This document shows, in pieces, positions 22,533 through 34,100 of a stretch of DNA of 64,000 nt (positions are counted from its first letter, which is position 1; each line of letters begins with the position of its first letter). The notes below the pieces were generated by a model, which saw only the letters and a program-made list of their open reading frames with translations, ran no database searches and was not told the DNA's origin. The stretch lies in NCBI GenBank assembly GCA_015183035.1, contig JACZZP010000004.1, forward strand, positions 186,001-250,000, given 5' to 3'. The translations under genes and the position numbers were made by a program. The DNA comes from Meloidogyne chitwoodi (Eukaryota; Nematoda; Chromadorea; Rhabditida; Meloidogynidae).

Positions 22533-23117
22533 GTGCGTATAAAAGGGCTAAAGAGAAGTTTTTTTTTGTTCCTTGTAAATTATGGTCATTTGGAGAAAAG
22601 CTATGCCTTTTATAATAATACACCCTAACATTAAAAATAAATTATTAAAATTTTTTAATCGTTTTTTATTTTTTTTAGACAGAAATTTGGCATCAAATTT
22701 TACCTTTTTTTTCTTTCTCTGCGGTAGATGTTGATAATTTCATTGTTTTTCCAACTTTGTTTATTTTTATGACTGCTTCTGGGCAGTGATGTCCCGGTTC
22801 CAAATTTTTGTTCGGTTCCGCGGTTCCGGTTCCGGAGTGGTTCCAATTTTTGACGGTTCCACGGTTCCGGTTCCGGAGCAGTTCCAAAATTTAACGGTTC
22901 CTCGGTTCCGGTTCTAAAAAAAATCAGCGGTTCCGGAAGCGGTTCCAGAAAATTTTTTTAAATATGATAAAATTGCATAAAATAAAATTTTTTTATTCAA
23001 AAATAATATATTGTCGAAAATTGTTCATTCTTTTTTATTCAAATTAAGACGGATCATCAAATTCCGTGAAAGTAATTTTTCTTGAGTCCGATTATTAAGG
23101 CCTCGAGTCATTATCAG

Positions 23118-23809
23118 TGGTTGGAAATTACAATTTTGCTCGTACACGTACTTCGTACCAGCCATATTTTTTTCCTCGTACTCGTACCTCGTACTTTCCT
23201 TATATTTTTTCTTGCGTTTTGGGTAAATTTTCATAAATTTAGTTTTTTCATAGCGCCGCAGGCGAAAATTTTGAATCATTATTGCACTTTATTTGCCAAA
23301 AATTCATCATTTTCAGCGCTGCAGGCAAAAATTTTTAAAATTTTTAAACATCTGCTGCCAAAAATTACACTTTTTTAGTGCCGTAGACGAAAATTTCTGA
23401 TTTAATTTTGCTTCTAAAATTTTTAAAAAATAAGTGACTCTAGCAGCAATTAATAACTCAAAATTCCTTTCCCTTATTAAAGGATTCGAACCTCAACCAT
23501 TTTACTAAAACAGACTAACGCACTAACCACTAAACCATAGATGCATACTTGGAGAAAATAAGTAAATTACATATATATAAACATTCCTTTTCTTTTCTCA
23601 CTTGTAAAAATAAACTGGGGGAAGAGGAATGGAGTGAAAAATTTCCACATGGAAAAGAAAGAAATTTGGCGAAAATTTAAACCTTAAGTACGAGAGTACG
23701 AGCTCGTACTTATGCCTCGTACCTCGTATTTTATTCATTTTTTTCCCTCGTACTCGTACTTCGTACCAAAGTACGAGTACGAAATTTGGTACAATTTTCC
23801 AACCACTGG
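23118..23809. mobile_element. Inner hAT-type element 'CAGTGGTTGGAAA' carrying a tRNA-like core
   Basis: The termini CAGTGGTTGGAAATTAC and TTTTCCAACCACTG have arms of CGTACTCGTACCTCGTAC repeats. The flanks GTCATTAT and GCCATTGG match at 5 of 8 positions. The centre (about 23215-23640) is homologous, in reverse, to the centre of the element at 40055-40975. Confidence 0.75.
23476..23549 (-). repeat. tRNA-like sequence (SINE-like head) in element core
   Basis: Read on the minus strand it has an A-box-like TGGTTTAGTGGTTAG and a perfect B-box GGTTCGAATCC at tRNA spacing. The acceptor and anticodon arms do not fold convincingly, so it is not scored as a functional tRNA. The homologous copy is at 40325-40398. 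Confidence 0.6.
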
Positions 23810-24189
23810 CCATTGGCAAATTAACTTGAATAATCTCTTTAGGATCAATTATTCATGAAAATCGATCAATTTATTACTTTCGTTTCAAAAAATAATTATA
23901 TAAATATTAAAAATGGACGGTTCCAAAACCGGTTCCGAACCGGTTCTACGAATTTTACGGTTCCACGGTTCCGGTTCCGGAGTGGTTCCAATTTTTGACG
24001 GTTCCACGGTTCCGGTTCCGGAGTGGTTCCAATTTTTGACGGTTCCACGGTTCCGGTTCCGGAACCGGAAGTGGAACCGTGGGAACCGGTGCCGGTTCCC
24101 GGAACCGGGACATCACTGCTTCTGGGAGTGATATGATTGTATTATATACTTTTAGGTTGTAAAAAGAAAAAATTTGTCTAGTTTAGGTA

Positions 24190-24275
24190 CACACCACATT
24201 TATTCGCAAGAAAATATTTTGTCCAACTCTTTTTTTGAATATTTTCTTGCGAATAAATGGGGTGTGTACCTAAAA
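24190..24275. mobile_element. Palindromic MITE 'TAGGTACACACCACATTTAT'
   Basis: The inverted arms TTTAGGTACACACCACATTT and AAATGGGGTGTGTACCTAA include the motif TTCGCAAGAAAATATT. A relative lies at about 26228-26325. It sits in the last intron of receptor C. Confidence 0.7.
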
Positions 24276-24704
24276 AGCATAAGTTGCACATATAAAATAT
24301 CAAAATTTTAAATCATTAACAGAACACTCAAATGTTTTAAAAAATTGAATAAAATAATTTTGAATTTAACACATTTATCTAAAAAATTGCGGACGATTTT
24401 TTGGGCATATATTGAAGATATAAAAGAAATTTTCGAGTTAAATTTTGTGCATAATTTTATTGTACCAGTTAATTGTTTTTTCTCTTTTCCTTTTAAAAAA
24501 TTTAATTAATTAATTTTGTTTTTTAGTAAAGAATACAATAGAGCATTCAAAAACACATTTAAACATTTATTTTTTGGAAAACCTTTACAACAACTAACAT
24601 TAGTTACAACATCAACATTACGAAATGCTAGAATTGCCAATGCATTAAATGCAAATAATGCTCAAATTAATCCTGTTATTGGGCAAAATAATCAAATTAT
24701 TTAA

Positions 24705-25555
24705 GCATTAATAATTTTAAGAAATTGTTGTATATGAGTGGTGGTCTTTTATAGACACCTTTAACGGTCTAGTATAAATACTATATAAGCAAAAAGTATA
24801 AAACAGTCATTGAGTTAACACTCGCCAGTCTACACTCTACCGTGTCCAGACATTTCGTCGAAAGAAATTGCACGACATTTCGTCCCAACGGCAAAAAATT
24901 CGTAGGCTCGGGTAAACGAAATGTAGTTTTTTGCCGTAGAGACGAAATGTCGTGCAATTTCTATCGACAAAATGTATAGGAGCCCATTCTATTAATTTCT
25001 CTACCTTCACTCTTATTGTATTTCCCTTTGAATAAACCTTTGTTTTGTTGGTCGACTACGCAATACTCGGACACACTTAATTTACAACAGAAATTTTAAG
25101 AAATTAAATTTTTACACAAGTAAATAATTATATTATTTTTATTTCTACTGAGCATAAAAGAAAATTTAGCAAAATTTTAATCTTCAGAAAATATTTGTAA
25201 GAGTGTAAAACCACAATTTTTCGTTTATTTTTGGAGTTGAGGATTTCAATGATTAAAATTATTTAATGATGCGTGACGCAAATACCAAAATTACTTTAAT
25301 TAGTAAATAAGAAAAAAATTTAGAGATGAAATTTTTTGAATATTAAAAAAAATTTGGGGAGAAGGAGTATTTTTATTTTTTTTAACTTTTCCATCGCTAC
25401 AATATTCAAAATATTCCCATTTTTTTATTTTTTGACAAATTACTTATGTTAATAAAATTAATTTATTAAAATTAAAATTTATTTAAATCCCATAGATATT
25501 TTTATTTAAATCCCATTTTATTTATTTAATTGCTTCAAATCATCTTTCCTCAAAT
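24705..25555. other. Gap between SRSX C and the Pro-rich secreted gene
   Basis: The two genes converge here. The only notable content is a fourth copy of the TTGCACGACATTTCGTC palindromic MITE (24845-24977). The rest is A/T-rich with no gene. Confidence 0.5.
24845..24977. mobile_element. Palindromic MITE, 'TTGCACGACATTTCGTC' family, copy 4
   Basis: The arms GACATTTCGTCGAAAGAAAT and the inverse TTTCTATCGACAAAATGT flank the family core. It is among the best preserved of the four copies. Confidence 0.75.
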
Positions 25556-26826
25556 TTAGCAGTCATATTTTTTACCAAGCTTTTTGAACAATTTTTGGAC
25601 AAAATTGAGTTTGCATTCTTTTCCTTTTCCTGAAGGAGGAGATACACTCGAACCTTCATTTTTTGGCAATTGGCGAATTATTGGTTCATTATATTTTGGT
25701 AAATGTTGACTGGGAGGTGGAGGGCTGGATGTGCAATTGTCTTCTTCAGGTTTTAGTGGCTGAGGAGGAGCAACTGGTGGAAGACGTGGCTGTTGAGAAG
25801 AAGGCAGCTCAGATTCATCATGTTCAGGTTCTGTGAATAATTTTATAAGTTCAATTAAATTTGCTTACTTTTCGGAAGAAGAAAATCACCAGATGGAGCA
25901 CCAGTGGGAGGATTGTCAGAGCGTGGTTCAACAGTGGAAGGTTGGGGTGGGTGTGTACGGTATTCAGGATCATCAAGTTTGTAGGTAGGTTCTATAAATT
26001 ATTTTTTTTGTTTAAAAAAATTAATTTATAAAAAAACGTTAAATACTCTAAAATCATACAAAGTACTAACAATAAAAAAGAGTATGGAAAAAGAGGAGAG
26101 TTTCTCTAACGGCGTATTGTCTCCCTCTTTTCTTTTCTTTAAAAGTTATTCACGCTTATTTATATTTTTTTAATTTTTTCTATTCAAAATTTATAGTTAT
26201 TTTAAACGGATTTTGAAATTAAAGTTTTAGATAGACACCCCATTTTTTCGTTAAAAAATATTTTATTAGTGAATCATTTTTGGATGTAAAATATTCTCTT
26301 GCGAATAAATGTGGTGTCTAAACCTAAAAATTTGTGCGACTTTTACCTTGCATTATAATTTACTTTTATTAAATATTTACCTTCATCATCATCATCATCA
26401 TCAGATTTTTGGAGAACAAAACCTCTTCCTCTTTCCCCTTGTTCGTTAACACTCAATTTATTTTCTTCAAACTTTTTTTCTTTAACATCAGAATAAGTTT
26501 TTCCGTGAAGTTGGGAGCCGTCTATAAAATGTTTAAAAAAAAAATTAAAAAAAATTTTTTTTTCAATTTTTTAAAATTTTATTTACCTGGATTTGTCTGA
26601 TCAACTTGGCTTCCTTCATTAATGTCAACCTCACTTCCACTTTTCTTATCCAAATCTAAACTTTTTTGAAAATTCTCAAATTCACCTCCACTGAGGAGTT
26701 CAAAATCCTGAAAATTTTTTTTTGATTTAAAAAAATTTTTCTTTTTAAAATCAAATTTACATCGCCAAAAGCTCCATAGATTGCAATACAAAATGTTGCC
26801 AAAACGAAGAAATTGAAACGAAGCAT
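25556..26826 (-). CDS. Secreted acidic/proline-rich protein, 5 exons, complete
   Basis: Predicted exons are 26761-26826, 26587-26707, 26381-26521, 25869-25991 and 25556-25830, with consistent phase, giving 241 residues. Exon 1 is a clean signal peptide (MLRFNFFVLATFCIAIYGAF). The mature protein is disordered in appearance: an acidic N-terminal part with DFELLSGGEFENFQK and a DDDDDE run (from an ATC microsatellite), then Pro-rich segments THPPQPSTVEP and PRLPPVAPPQPLKP. It ends in a basic, Cys-bounded tail, CKLNFVQKLFKKLGKKYDC. No known domain. The composition resembles candidate effectors or cuticle/gland secretions of parasitic nematodes. Function not assigned. Confidence 0.8.
26228..26330. 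mobile_element. Relative of the TAGGTACACACC palindrome
   Basis: TAGATAGACACCCCATTTTTTCG on the left (shortened here to its motif ACACCCCATTT) pairs with TTGCGAATAAATGTGGTGTC. It lies in intron 3 of the Pro-rich secreted gene. Confidence 0.55.
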
Positions 26827-28062
26827 TTTCAAATTTGAAATGTTTCTTGTAAAATTGACATATCCATTCGACTATTTATTTGGTAAAAATTTTTTAAAAA
26901 AATTTCAGTTGTGTAAATAAATTTTAATAAATGCTTGCCACGGTTTTTTAGCGTAACCTAACGTTGTGGGGAATTAAAAAATTTTTTTTTTAATGTTGGC
27001 AATTTTTAGAAGCTAAAAAATTTTTTTTTACAAAATAGAAAATTAAAGGGAAGAGTTGGCTAAAAAAGAAAAGTAACAGATGAAAAAATAAAAAAAATAA
27101 TTTATTGAAATAACCACGTTTAAGAATTTCTAAATAAGTTTTTTGTTAATTTTAAAATTAAATAAAAAGGTTTTTAAAAATTAAAAATCGTTTAAAATAA
27201 ATATCGATCTTTGAATTTTATTTTTTAATTTAACTAAAATATTGGAATAATTTAAAAAAAAGTATTTTTAAATTTAAAAAAAAATTTAAAAATCTATATT
27301 AGTTTTGTTAATTTTTTGAGTAAAAATTTAAAAAAAACTAAATTTTATTTTTTTTAAATTTCACATGCATTATATGTGTAATTTTTAGTCAGTAATAGTG
27401 CAATTCTAAAAAATATTTAAACGATTAATTTTCTCTTTGAGGGCATAAAAATTGAGAATATATGTCGTTTTTACGCGGCATTTTATTTTTGAAGTTACAA
27501 ATTTTTCTTTAAAATCTCTAATAATATTTATTTTTTATGTCTATTAAAAAAAATTTTTTTCAAACGTCTAGTCATTTAACCAGGCAATAATTGATACTTT
27601 AAAAATGACTAGTTTCATTTTTAAATATACAAACATAAAGCATATTGCCCAAAAATTCTAAAATTTTTACAGCTTTTTAAAAATATATTAAAGAACATTA
27701 CAAAATTTTGCAGCTAAACTATTTTTTGAACACAGCATGATGGGTGCTATTTAACTGCTTACACTGCGCCCTAGTAGGGTTGACATTTTACCCCGATCTA
27801 TAGCGTTATTACCCAGGTTATGGGTTAAATAACAAAAATTTATTCTACGGGTTATTTACTCCATCTCTCCTATATACTTTTTGGGTATTTAAACATTGAA
27901 GGAGCTCATTCTCATTTTTAAGTCCAAACAACTTCAAGCCCAATAGCTCTTCATTTACAACTAAATTTAATAATTAAAAAAAAAATTTTTATTTAATCAA
28001 TTCTCATTTTCAACAGGGTTTCATTTATCTTAAAATATTCTCAAAACTTTCCTTTCATTTTA
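26827..28062. other. Intergenic, A/T-rich
   Basis: This lies between two divergently transcribed secreted-protein genes. No gene, clear repeat family or motif was seen beyond A/T-rich tracts. Confidence 0.4.
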
Positions 28063-30213
28063 ATGATCTTTTTGTTAATTTTATTATTTGCGTCATTAAA
28101 TACACAGAGCATTGATGCTGGAAGTTTCTTTTCTATCAGAGTTATTAATTTAAAAAAAAATTAAATTAAGATTGTTTAAAATGTCAACATGGATTTGATC
28201 GTAATGATGATGTGCCACAACATCAAAATGTAGAAGAAGTGTTTTCTGGGGCACAACAACAGCAAAACTTAGAAGAGATGCATTCAAGCGATGATACTGA
28301 AGAAAGACAAGAAAAAGATGATAAACGACGTGAAATATTTAGCGAACAAGAGTATCTTCGTGCTGAAGAAGAATTTTATAGATCACATCCTGCTCAGTTT
28401 CGTGGACAATATGCTGATCCATTTGCAGGGCAAGAAATTGATGAAGCCGGTCCGTCGCTAGTTTTGCCTGAAAAGGGTATTTGAAAATTAAAAATAAAAT
28501 ATTAAGCTAAATTTTTAAGTGCAAGCGCCAGATGAAAAAACAGCAAGGAAATATATTAATGAAGTTATTAAAGTTATTAATAAAGCAATGAAAGGAAATA
28601 ACGTAAATTTAAAAATAAATAAAATCTTATTAAGACTGGTACAGTTTATGAGTCCAAACAAGCTTTGTTAAGCAATTAGAGTCTAATTTAAGTCCAAATC
28701 CTAGTTTCCGTGTCTTTTCAAGTTTTTCATAAATCGGGTTGAAACAGGGGTCAGCAATTTCGGCTTTCTTTAAAAAAAGGGAAAAGAACCCGAAACTAGG
28801 ACTGGGACTTTTTTCCGTAATAATTTAAATTAGACTTTAATTGCTTAACAAAACTGTTTGTACTTTAAACTTAAATTGGACTCATAAATTAATACAAAGC
28901 ACTTTTTTCCTTTTTTTAATTTTCTCGTCTTCCTAAACATTTATAAAAAAAATTTCAAGTCAAAATTTTAAAAAATCTCAAAATAATTTCTCAAAAAATT
29001 TTAATAAAAATCTGCGAATTTTGCTTAAGGATCCAATCGATTTTCTGCTTGAAATTAAAGAAGGAATTTTAAATACAATTGAAACTCGATTAGCCAATTA
29101 TTCGGACGATGCCTTTTTGAAAGTAATTAAAAATAAAATGTACAAATATTGCGGAGATTTAGTACGTAAAAAAAGCACTGGCGAATTGAGTCAAAGAGCA
29201 CTTACATATTTATTTGAATTAGATGAGGAAAGGGAAATTATTTCAAGAAGATTTAGTAGTGGACATGAGCAACAAACACGTCAAACTGGGATAACCGGTA
29301 AACTTATTGCTGAAGAAAAGAAAAATGGACGGACGTTTTGTCGCGTTGGAGTTTATCTAGCAATGTGTCAAATGATAAAAAGAAAATATTTGAATGAAGA
29401 AAAAGATGTTGGTAATTTTAATTTGGTACTTATCGGCATTGTATCCCTTTTCAAATTTTTGAAAAAAATTTGAAACGTACAAATGATAGCTCACTCCAAA
29501 GGCACGTCGAGTTGAGTCGAATAAGACTGAAAAAAGGGCTCTACCTTAGGACATGCGTCCCATTAAGGTATATGCGTTTCATCAATAAAAATTAGGCAAA
29601 TACACATCTTTCATTTGAGTCTAGGGCTTTCATAAGACGAACCTTTTCGGAATTTTTATTTAGCAGATCTGTATATTAAGACCCTTATAACTATTAAAAA
29701 CACACACCAGTCTATTAGAATAATTCTCAATCTCCTATTCCTTTATTAGAACCCTTTCTCTCTATTAGAAGCCTCTCTCTCTCTATTATATAGACTCAAG
29801 TATTGTTTTTGGGACGCATATACTTAGAAGGGACGCATGTATTAATTTTGGGACTTATATACTTTCATGGGACGCAAATTCTTTGATGGGACGCATGTCC
29901 TAAAGTAGAGCCAAATTTAAAACGTTTATTTAGAAACTTCTTCTATCCTTTATAAAATTATGGAAGGATGCTGCAAAACAATTGAAAGATGAGACGAGTG
30001 GACTAGTTAACTCTGATAAGGTTGTTAATTTTATTGTTTTAAAATTATTATCTATCAACAAATTAAAATTAATTATTTAAACAATTAAAAATTATTTTAC
30101 TTTTTTTTTAATCATTAATAAAATATTTTAATTTTTTAAAGATACGAGCTAATATTCAACACCTCACTTTTAGATCTTTGATAAGACAGATGAAATTAAT
30201 TATTTACTATTAA
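28063..30213 (+). CDS. Secreted charged protein of unknown function, 6 exons, complete
   Basis: Predicted exons are 28063-28123, 28171-28476, 28520-28602, 29030-29407, 29934-30020 and 30142-30213, with consistent phase, giving 328 residues. Residues 1-19 are a signal peptide (MIFLLILLFASLNTQSIDA). Residues 21-110 are Gln/Glu-rich with CLKCQHGFDRNDD near the start. Exon 4 encodes a probably helical region with DPIDFLLEIKEGILNTIE, LDEEREIISRRFSSG and CRVGVYLAMCQMIKRKY. No family recognised. Introns 3 and 4 each contain a MITE. The exon 4 donor could instead be three bases further on. Candidate secreted protein, on the same strand as the receptor that follows. Confidence 0.75.
28637..28895. mobile_element. 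Palindromic MITE 'TATGAGTCCAA', single-unit form
   Basis: The inverted arms carry TTATGAGTCCAAACAAG and TTGCTTAACAAA...TGGACTCATAAATTA. It is related to the much longer array at 32281-33058. It lies in intron 3 of the secreted gene. Confidence 0.65.
29537..29912. mobile_element. TIR element 'GGCTCTACNTTAGGACATGC'
   Basis: The ends GGCTCTACCTTAGGACATGC and GCATGTCCTAAAGTAGAGCC are inverted. GGGACGCATGT-type repeats recur inside, and there is a CTCTCTCTATTAGAA microsatellite core. The terminal GGCTCTAC is shared with 32281-33058. It lies in intron 4 of the secreted gene. Confidence 0.75.
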
Positions 30214-31104
30214 AAATAAACGAGAAAAAAAATAATTTATTTATTAAATTACCCTTGAAAATATAATAATTTATTTTTTTATTAATTCCCATTAACTTTT
30301 TGAGAGTAAAAAATAATTTATCATAAAATAACAGTGTTTAAGTAATTAAATTGTCACACACTTTTTACGTTTTATTTTAATTTATTTTATAAACATTAGA
30401 AACATTTATCCCACGTAATTAATATAGTTTTTGGCATTTTGTTTTAATACAAAATTATTCAAATAAATAATTTTAATTGGGTATTTTATTTTTAATTTTA
30501 CTTTGATTTTTAATATACGTGTAGAGTGAAGAGAAAATTTTATTTTAAAAAACCCATTCTTGTACATTCATTTAAATTATACAAAACATATGAACTTTTC
30601 GTCACTGGTCTTCGCTTCCTAACGATTACTGTATATCCGGAACAAAAACTGAACTGAACCCTTTTTTTGTTTTCAAATATAATGAACATAAAACTCTATT
30701 AAATGTTAACCTTTAAGTATTTTCTTTTGAATAATTTACCCTTTAAAAAATATTGAAACATTTTAATTAGTTAATTGTGTTACCAAGCATTATTTTGTTT
30801 TACACATTGCGTGCGAATAAATTAACATTTTTCGACGTTCACATACTCAGAAAATTATTATTTTTTTCGATGGGTCTAGAATTTACTATTTTTCTTAAAA
30901 ATAAAATTTTTAAAAATTTTGAATCAAAAAAAAAATCACCTGGGCTTAAATTTTTTAAAATAATACCTGCTAATTATTTTAAAAATTCTGGGAAAGAGAA
31001 AAGTATAAATAATTATTCAATTTCTTAAGCAAAAAGACTCCACAATTTATTCGCAACTTTTAAATATCTCTCAGCATTTTACTCAATTTTTCCGATTTAT
31101 TCAA
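30214..31104. other. Intergenic gap upstream of the Sra/Sre-type receptor
   Basis: A/T-rich. The ORF at 30777-31028 lacks family resemblance and is probably upstream untranslated or noncoding sequence. No recognisable regulatory site. Confidence 0.4.
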
Positions 31105-34100
31105 ATGCTTTGCAATTATTCAACATCAGGCATAAACTTAGCTGAACTTTCTTTAACTATTGAACAAAGTCTGTTAAATCCAGCATATGCAGTTCTTTTG
31201 CGTGTTTCTTTAATTTTGCTTTTTATAATTTTGGCGTTAATTTTTGAATTAATTCGTCAATTTTTAAAACGTCGAATTGCTGTGCATCAAAATTTAGTGG
31301 TTAGTTTATTTTAAGATGGGGGATTAATTTTTCTTGGATAAACCCTCAGAATCAAATCCCATTAAATCTGTTAACCCAAAACGATATACTTCCTTGATAT
31401 CACAATATAGTTGTAAGAATTGCTGTTAGTTGTGAGTATAAGATTTATTAACATAGGAATGAAAATATCGCTTCGGTAGCTCAGTCGGTAGAGCGCCCGA
31501 TTATTTGTTTGGTGATGTTCTATAAAACCTTGGGAGGTCGCGGGTTCGATGCCTGCCGAGAACTAAATTTTGCTTCTCTTTTTCGGTTGTATCAGAAATT
31601 TGTAGTTCCTTTAGAAACAAACTTAACGACGTCCAATAGAGAAATTTTGTGGGGATTAATCTGAATATTTCAATTAAATAATTTTTTTAGTTACTTTTTA
31701 CAAGCATTGTCATCCTTTATTTTATACATATAACAGCACAATTCGCAACTTTTTTTCGTTATTGTGTAAGTTTAAATAAATTTTCAAAGAAATTTATTAA
31801 AAAATATTTTTAGTTAATTCTTCTATTTTACAAAGATCCTTGTGAATTATTAACCCCTTTTTGGTTAGTAGCATTATTAGTTGCATCTTTTTATATTTAT
31901 ACTATTTGTTATCCTTTACTTCATTTTTGTATTATGCTGGAACGTTTAAGGGCAACTTTGTTTTTGGACAGATATGAAAATGAAGGAAGAAAATTTGCTT
32001 TTATAATGATTATATTTTGTGTAAGTCAGCCTTGGGAAAAATAATTATCCAGGAGAAGGACACTAGGAAGTTGTCTTTTGGGTGCTAAAATACAAAAAAA
32101 CACAAAAATACATAAAAAAACACAAAAAATATGAAAAACAAAAATACATGAAAAACACAAAAATACATAAAAATACAAAAATACATGAAAACACAAAAAT
32201 ACATGAAACACTCTTCTTAATTTTTGTATTATTTTGGACACTTAAATTTATTGTTAGTCCAAAATATTGAAAAAAAAATTGGCTCTACTTCACTTTATGA
32301 GTCCAATCGAACATTATGAGTCCAATCGAACATTATGAGTCCAATGAAAGTTTATGAGTCCAAATGAAAGTTTATGAGTCCAAACAAAATATATGAGTCC
32401 AAACAAAAGTTTATGAGTCCTATCAAAATTTATGAGTCCAAACAAAATTTTTTACGCAATTTAAATTTTTTATTCGTTCAGTGAAAAAATAAGAGAATAA
32501 ATTTATTATTTTAAACCTATGTATGTATTTAAACCTATTTCTACGTTCTGAAAACAATACAAGAAATATCTAATCTTCACATATATGGAAGTCCAAGGGG
32601 TGCTCTTAAGAAATCACTCCGTCACTTACAAGGTACAAACCATAATATGCTAAAAAGCTATTTGTACCAATACATGTTCCGTCGCTTTCATGGAAATCAA
32701 AAAATTTTTCAACATTTAATGGAAGAGATTAGAATTCAGTTTCCCGTCACATGATATTGTTTTATTTGCCTTATAGTTTCGATTTAACACATAAAATTTT
32801 AATTACGCCATAAATTTTGATTGGACTCATAAACTTTTGTTTGGACTCATAAAGTTTGATTGGACTCATAAAGTTTAGATTGGACTCATAAATTTTGATT
32901 GGACTCATAAACTTTCATTGGACTCATAATGTTCGATTGGACTCATAAAGTTTAGATTGGACTCATAAATTTTGATTGGACTCATAAACTTTCATTGGAC
33001 TCATAATGTTCGATTGGACTCATAATGTTCGATTGGACTCATAAAGTGAAGTAGAACCAAAAAATTTTAAAATATTTTAGCTAATCTTTCCTATCTAAAT
33101 AAACTAAAATTTCCTCATTTCAGTGGTTGTGTGCAATCGTTTATACAACATTTATAATAATTATTGCTTATGCAGATCCAACAATGGAAATACAAGGCCC
33201 GTTGCTTTTAACAAATAAAAGTAACCTTATTGTAACTGTTTATGTTAACATTATAACAAGTTTAATTGTTATATTGACGGCATATTGTGATTGGAAAATT
33301 ACAAAATTAAATAGTCAAATACATCAAACAAGGCTAGTTTAATTTTATAAAGTTAGTAGATTTAGTTAAGTATTTTTTAATTTTTGTTTTGGGTGATCAA
33401 TAATTTCGAAAGATTCCTCCGATCAGTATGTCAACGGACTTTTCGTCAATGAACAAATATTTTTTTAAAAATTAAAGAAATAATATTAATTAAAAAGAGG
33501 GTAGGGGACGATTCAGTCGGCCGATTCAGAGTAGCAGGTTGTTTTTGGTCATAACTTTTTTATTTCTTAACCGATCCGAATAGTTCTTTTATTAATCGAA
33601 AGCATCCGATAAGCGGATAAAGTTATCTAATTTGACCGATCCAATCAGATCACTCAACAAAAAGTTATAGCGCGATAAAAGTGGAAAATCGTGATTTTTC
33701 TGTTTTTCGGACATAACTTTTTTAAAAATCAACTGATCTGATCGGTCTAATAGTGAAAAGACTCTACTTTTTGAGCTCTTTCGAATGACATATAAATTAT
33801 TTGAAAAAGTTTAAAATGAAAAAAGTTATACGAGCTACTCTGAATCAGCCGACTCTGAATCGTCCTTTACCGTTAAAAAGAAGCATAACTGGACTGACCT
33901 CCCTAGAAATCATCACCAATAAGATCAACACGCAATTTAAGTTACTATAACCACCCCATTACTAATTACAATAACTAAATACATACTATAACTAATATAA
34001 GTATATTTTACAATAAACTGTAACATTTAAAACGAAATTCTCGTTTAACTTTTTTTTTAAAATTTGTTTATTGACGAAAAGTCCGTTGACATAAAGTCCA

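Larger units (their letters stand above)
22784..24118. mobile_element. hAT-type element 'CAGTGATGTCCCGG' inserted in an SRSX exon; contains nested elements
   Basis: The ends CAGTGATGTCCCGG and CCGGGACATCACTG have arms rich in GGTTCCGGTTCC repeats (22784-22940 and 23917-24118). A perfect 8-bp duplication, CTTCTGGG, lies at 22776-22783 and 24119-24126. No transposase is present. The interior contains a second TIR element (23118-23809), which in turn contains a tRNA-like core. The perfect TSD marks a relatively recent insertion. Confidence 0.9.
20043..24704 (+). pseudogene. SRSX-class chemoreceptor C, coding exon interrupted by 1.3 kb hAT-type element
   Basis: Predicted exons are 20043-20063, 20183-20310, 21023-21253, 21312-21425, 21745-21964, 22679-22783 continuing at 24127-24155, and 24527-24704. 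Ignoring the insertion, the phases agree and give 341 residues. Landmarks are CFYHRCNIYLALYSFF (TM2), CDRLLCIAFPIW (TM3 end, Trp codon split by an intron as in A and B), GSDMIVLYTFR (TM7) and SKEYNRAFKNTF (tail). Between Gly and Ser of the TASGSDM segment lies element 22784-24118, plus one copy of the duplicated octamer CTTCTGGG. The added 1343 bp is not a multiple of three and contains stops, so the gene is broken unless the element is spliced out. The rest of the ORF is intact, so the insertion is probably recent. Function before insertion: chemosensory receptor. Confidence 0.8.
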
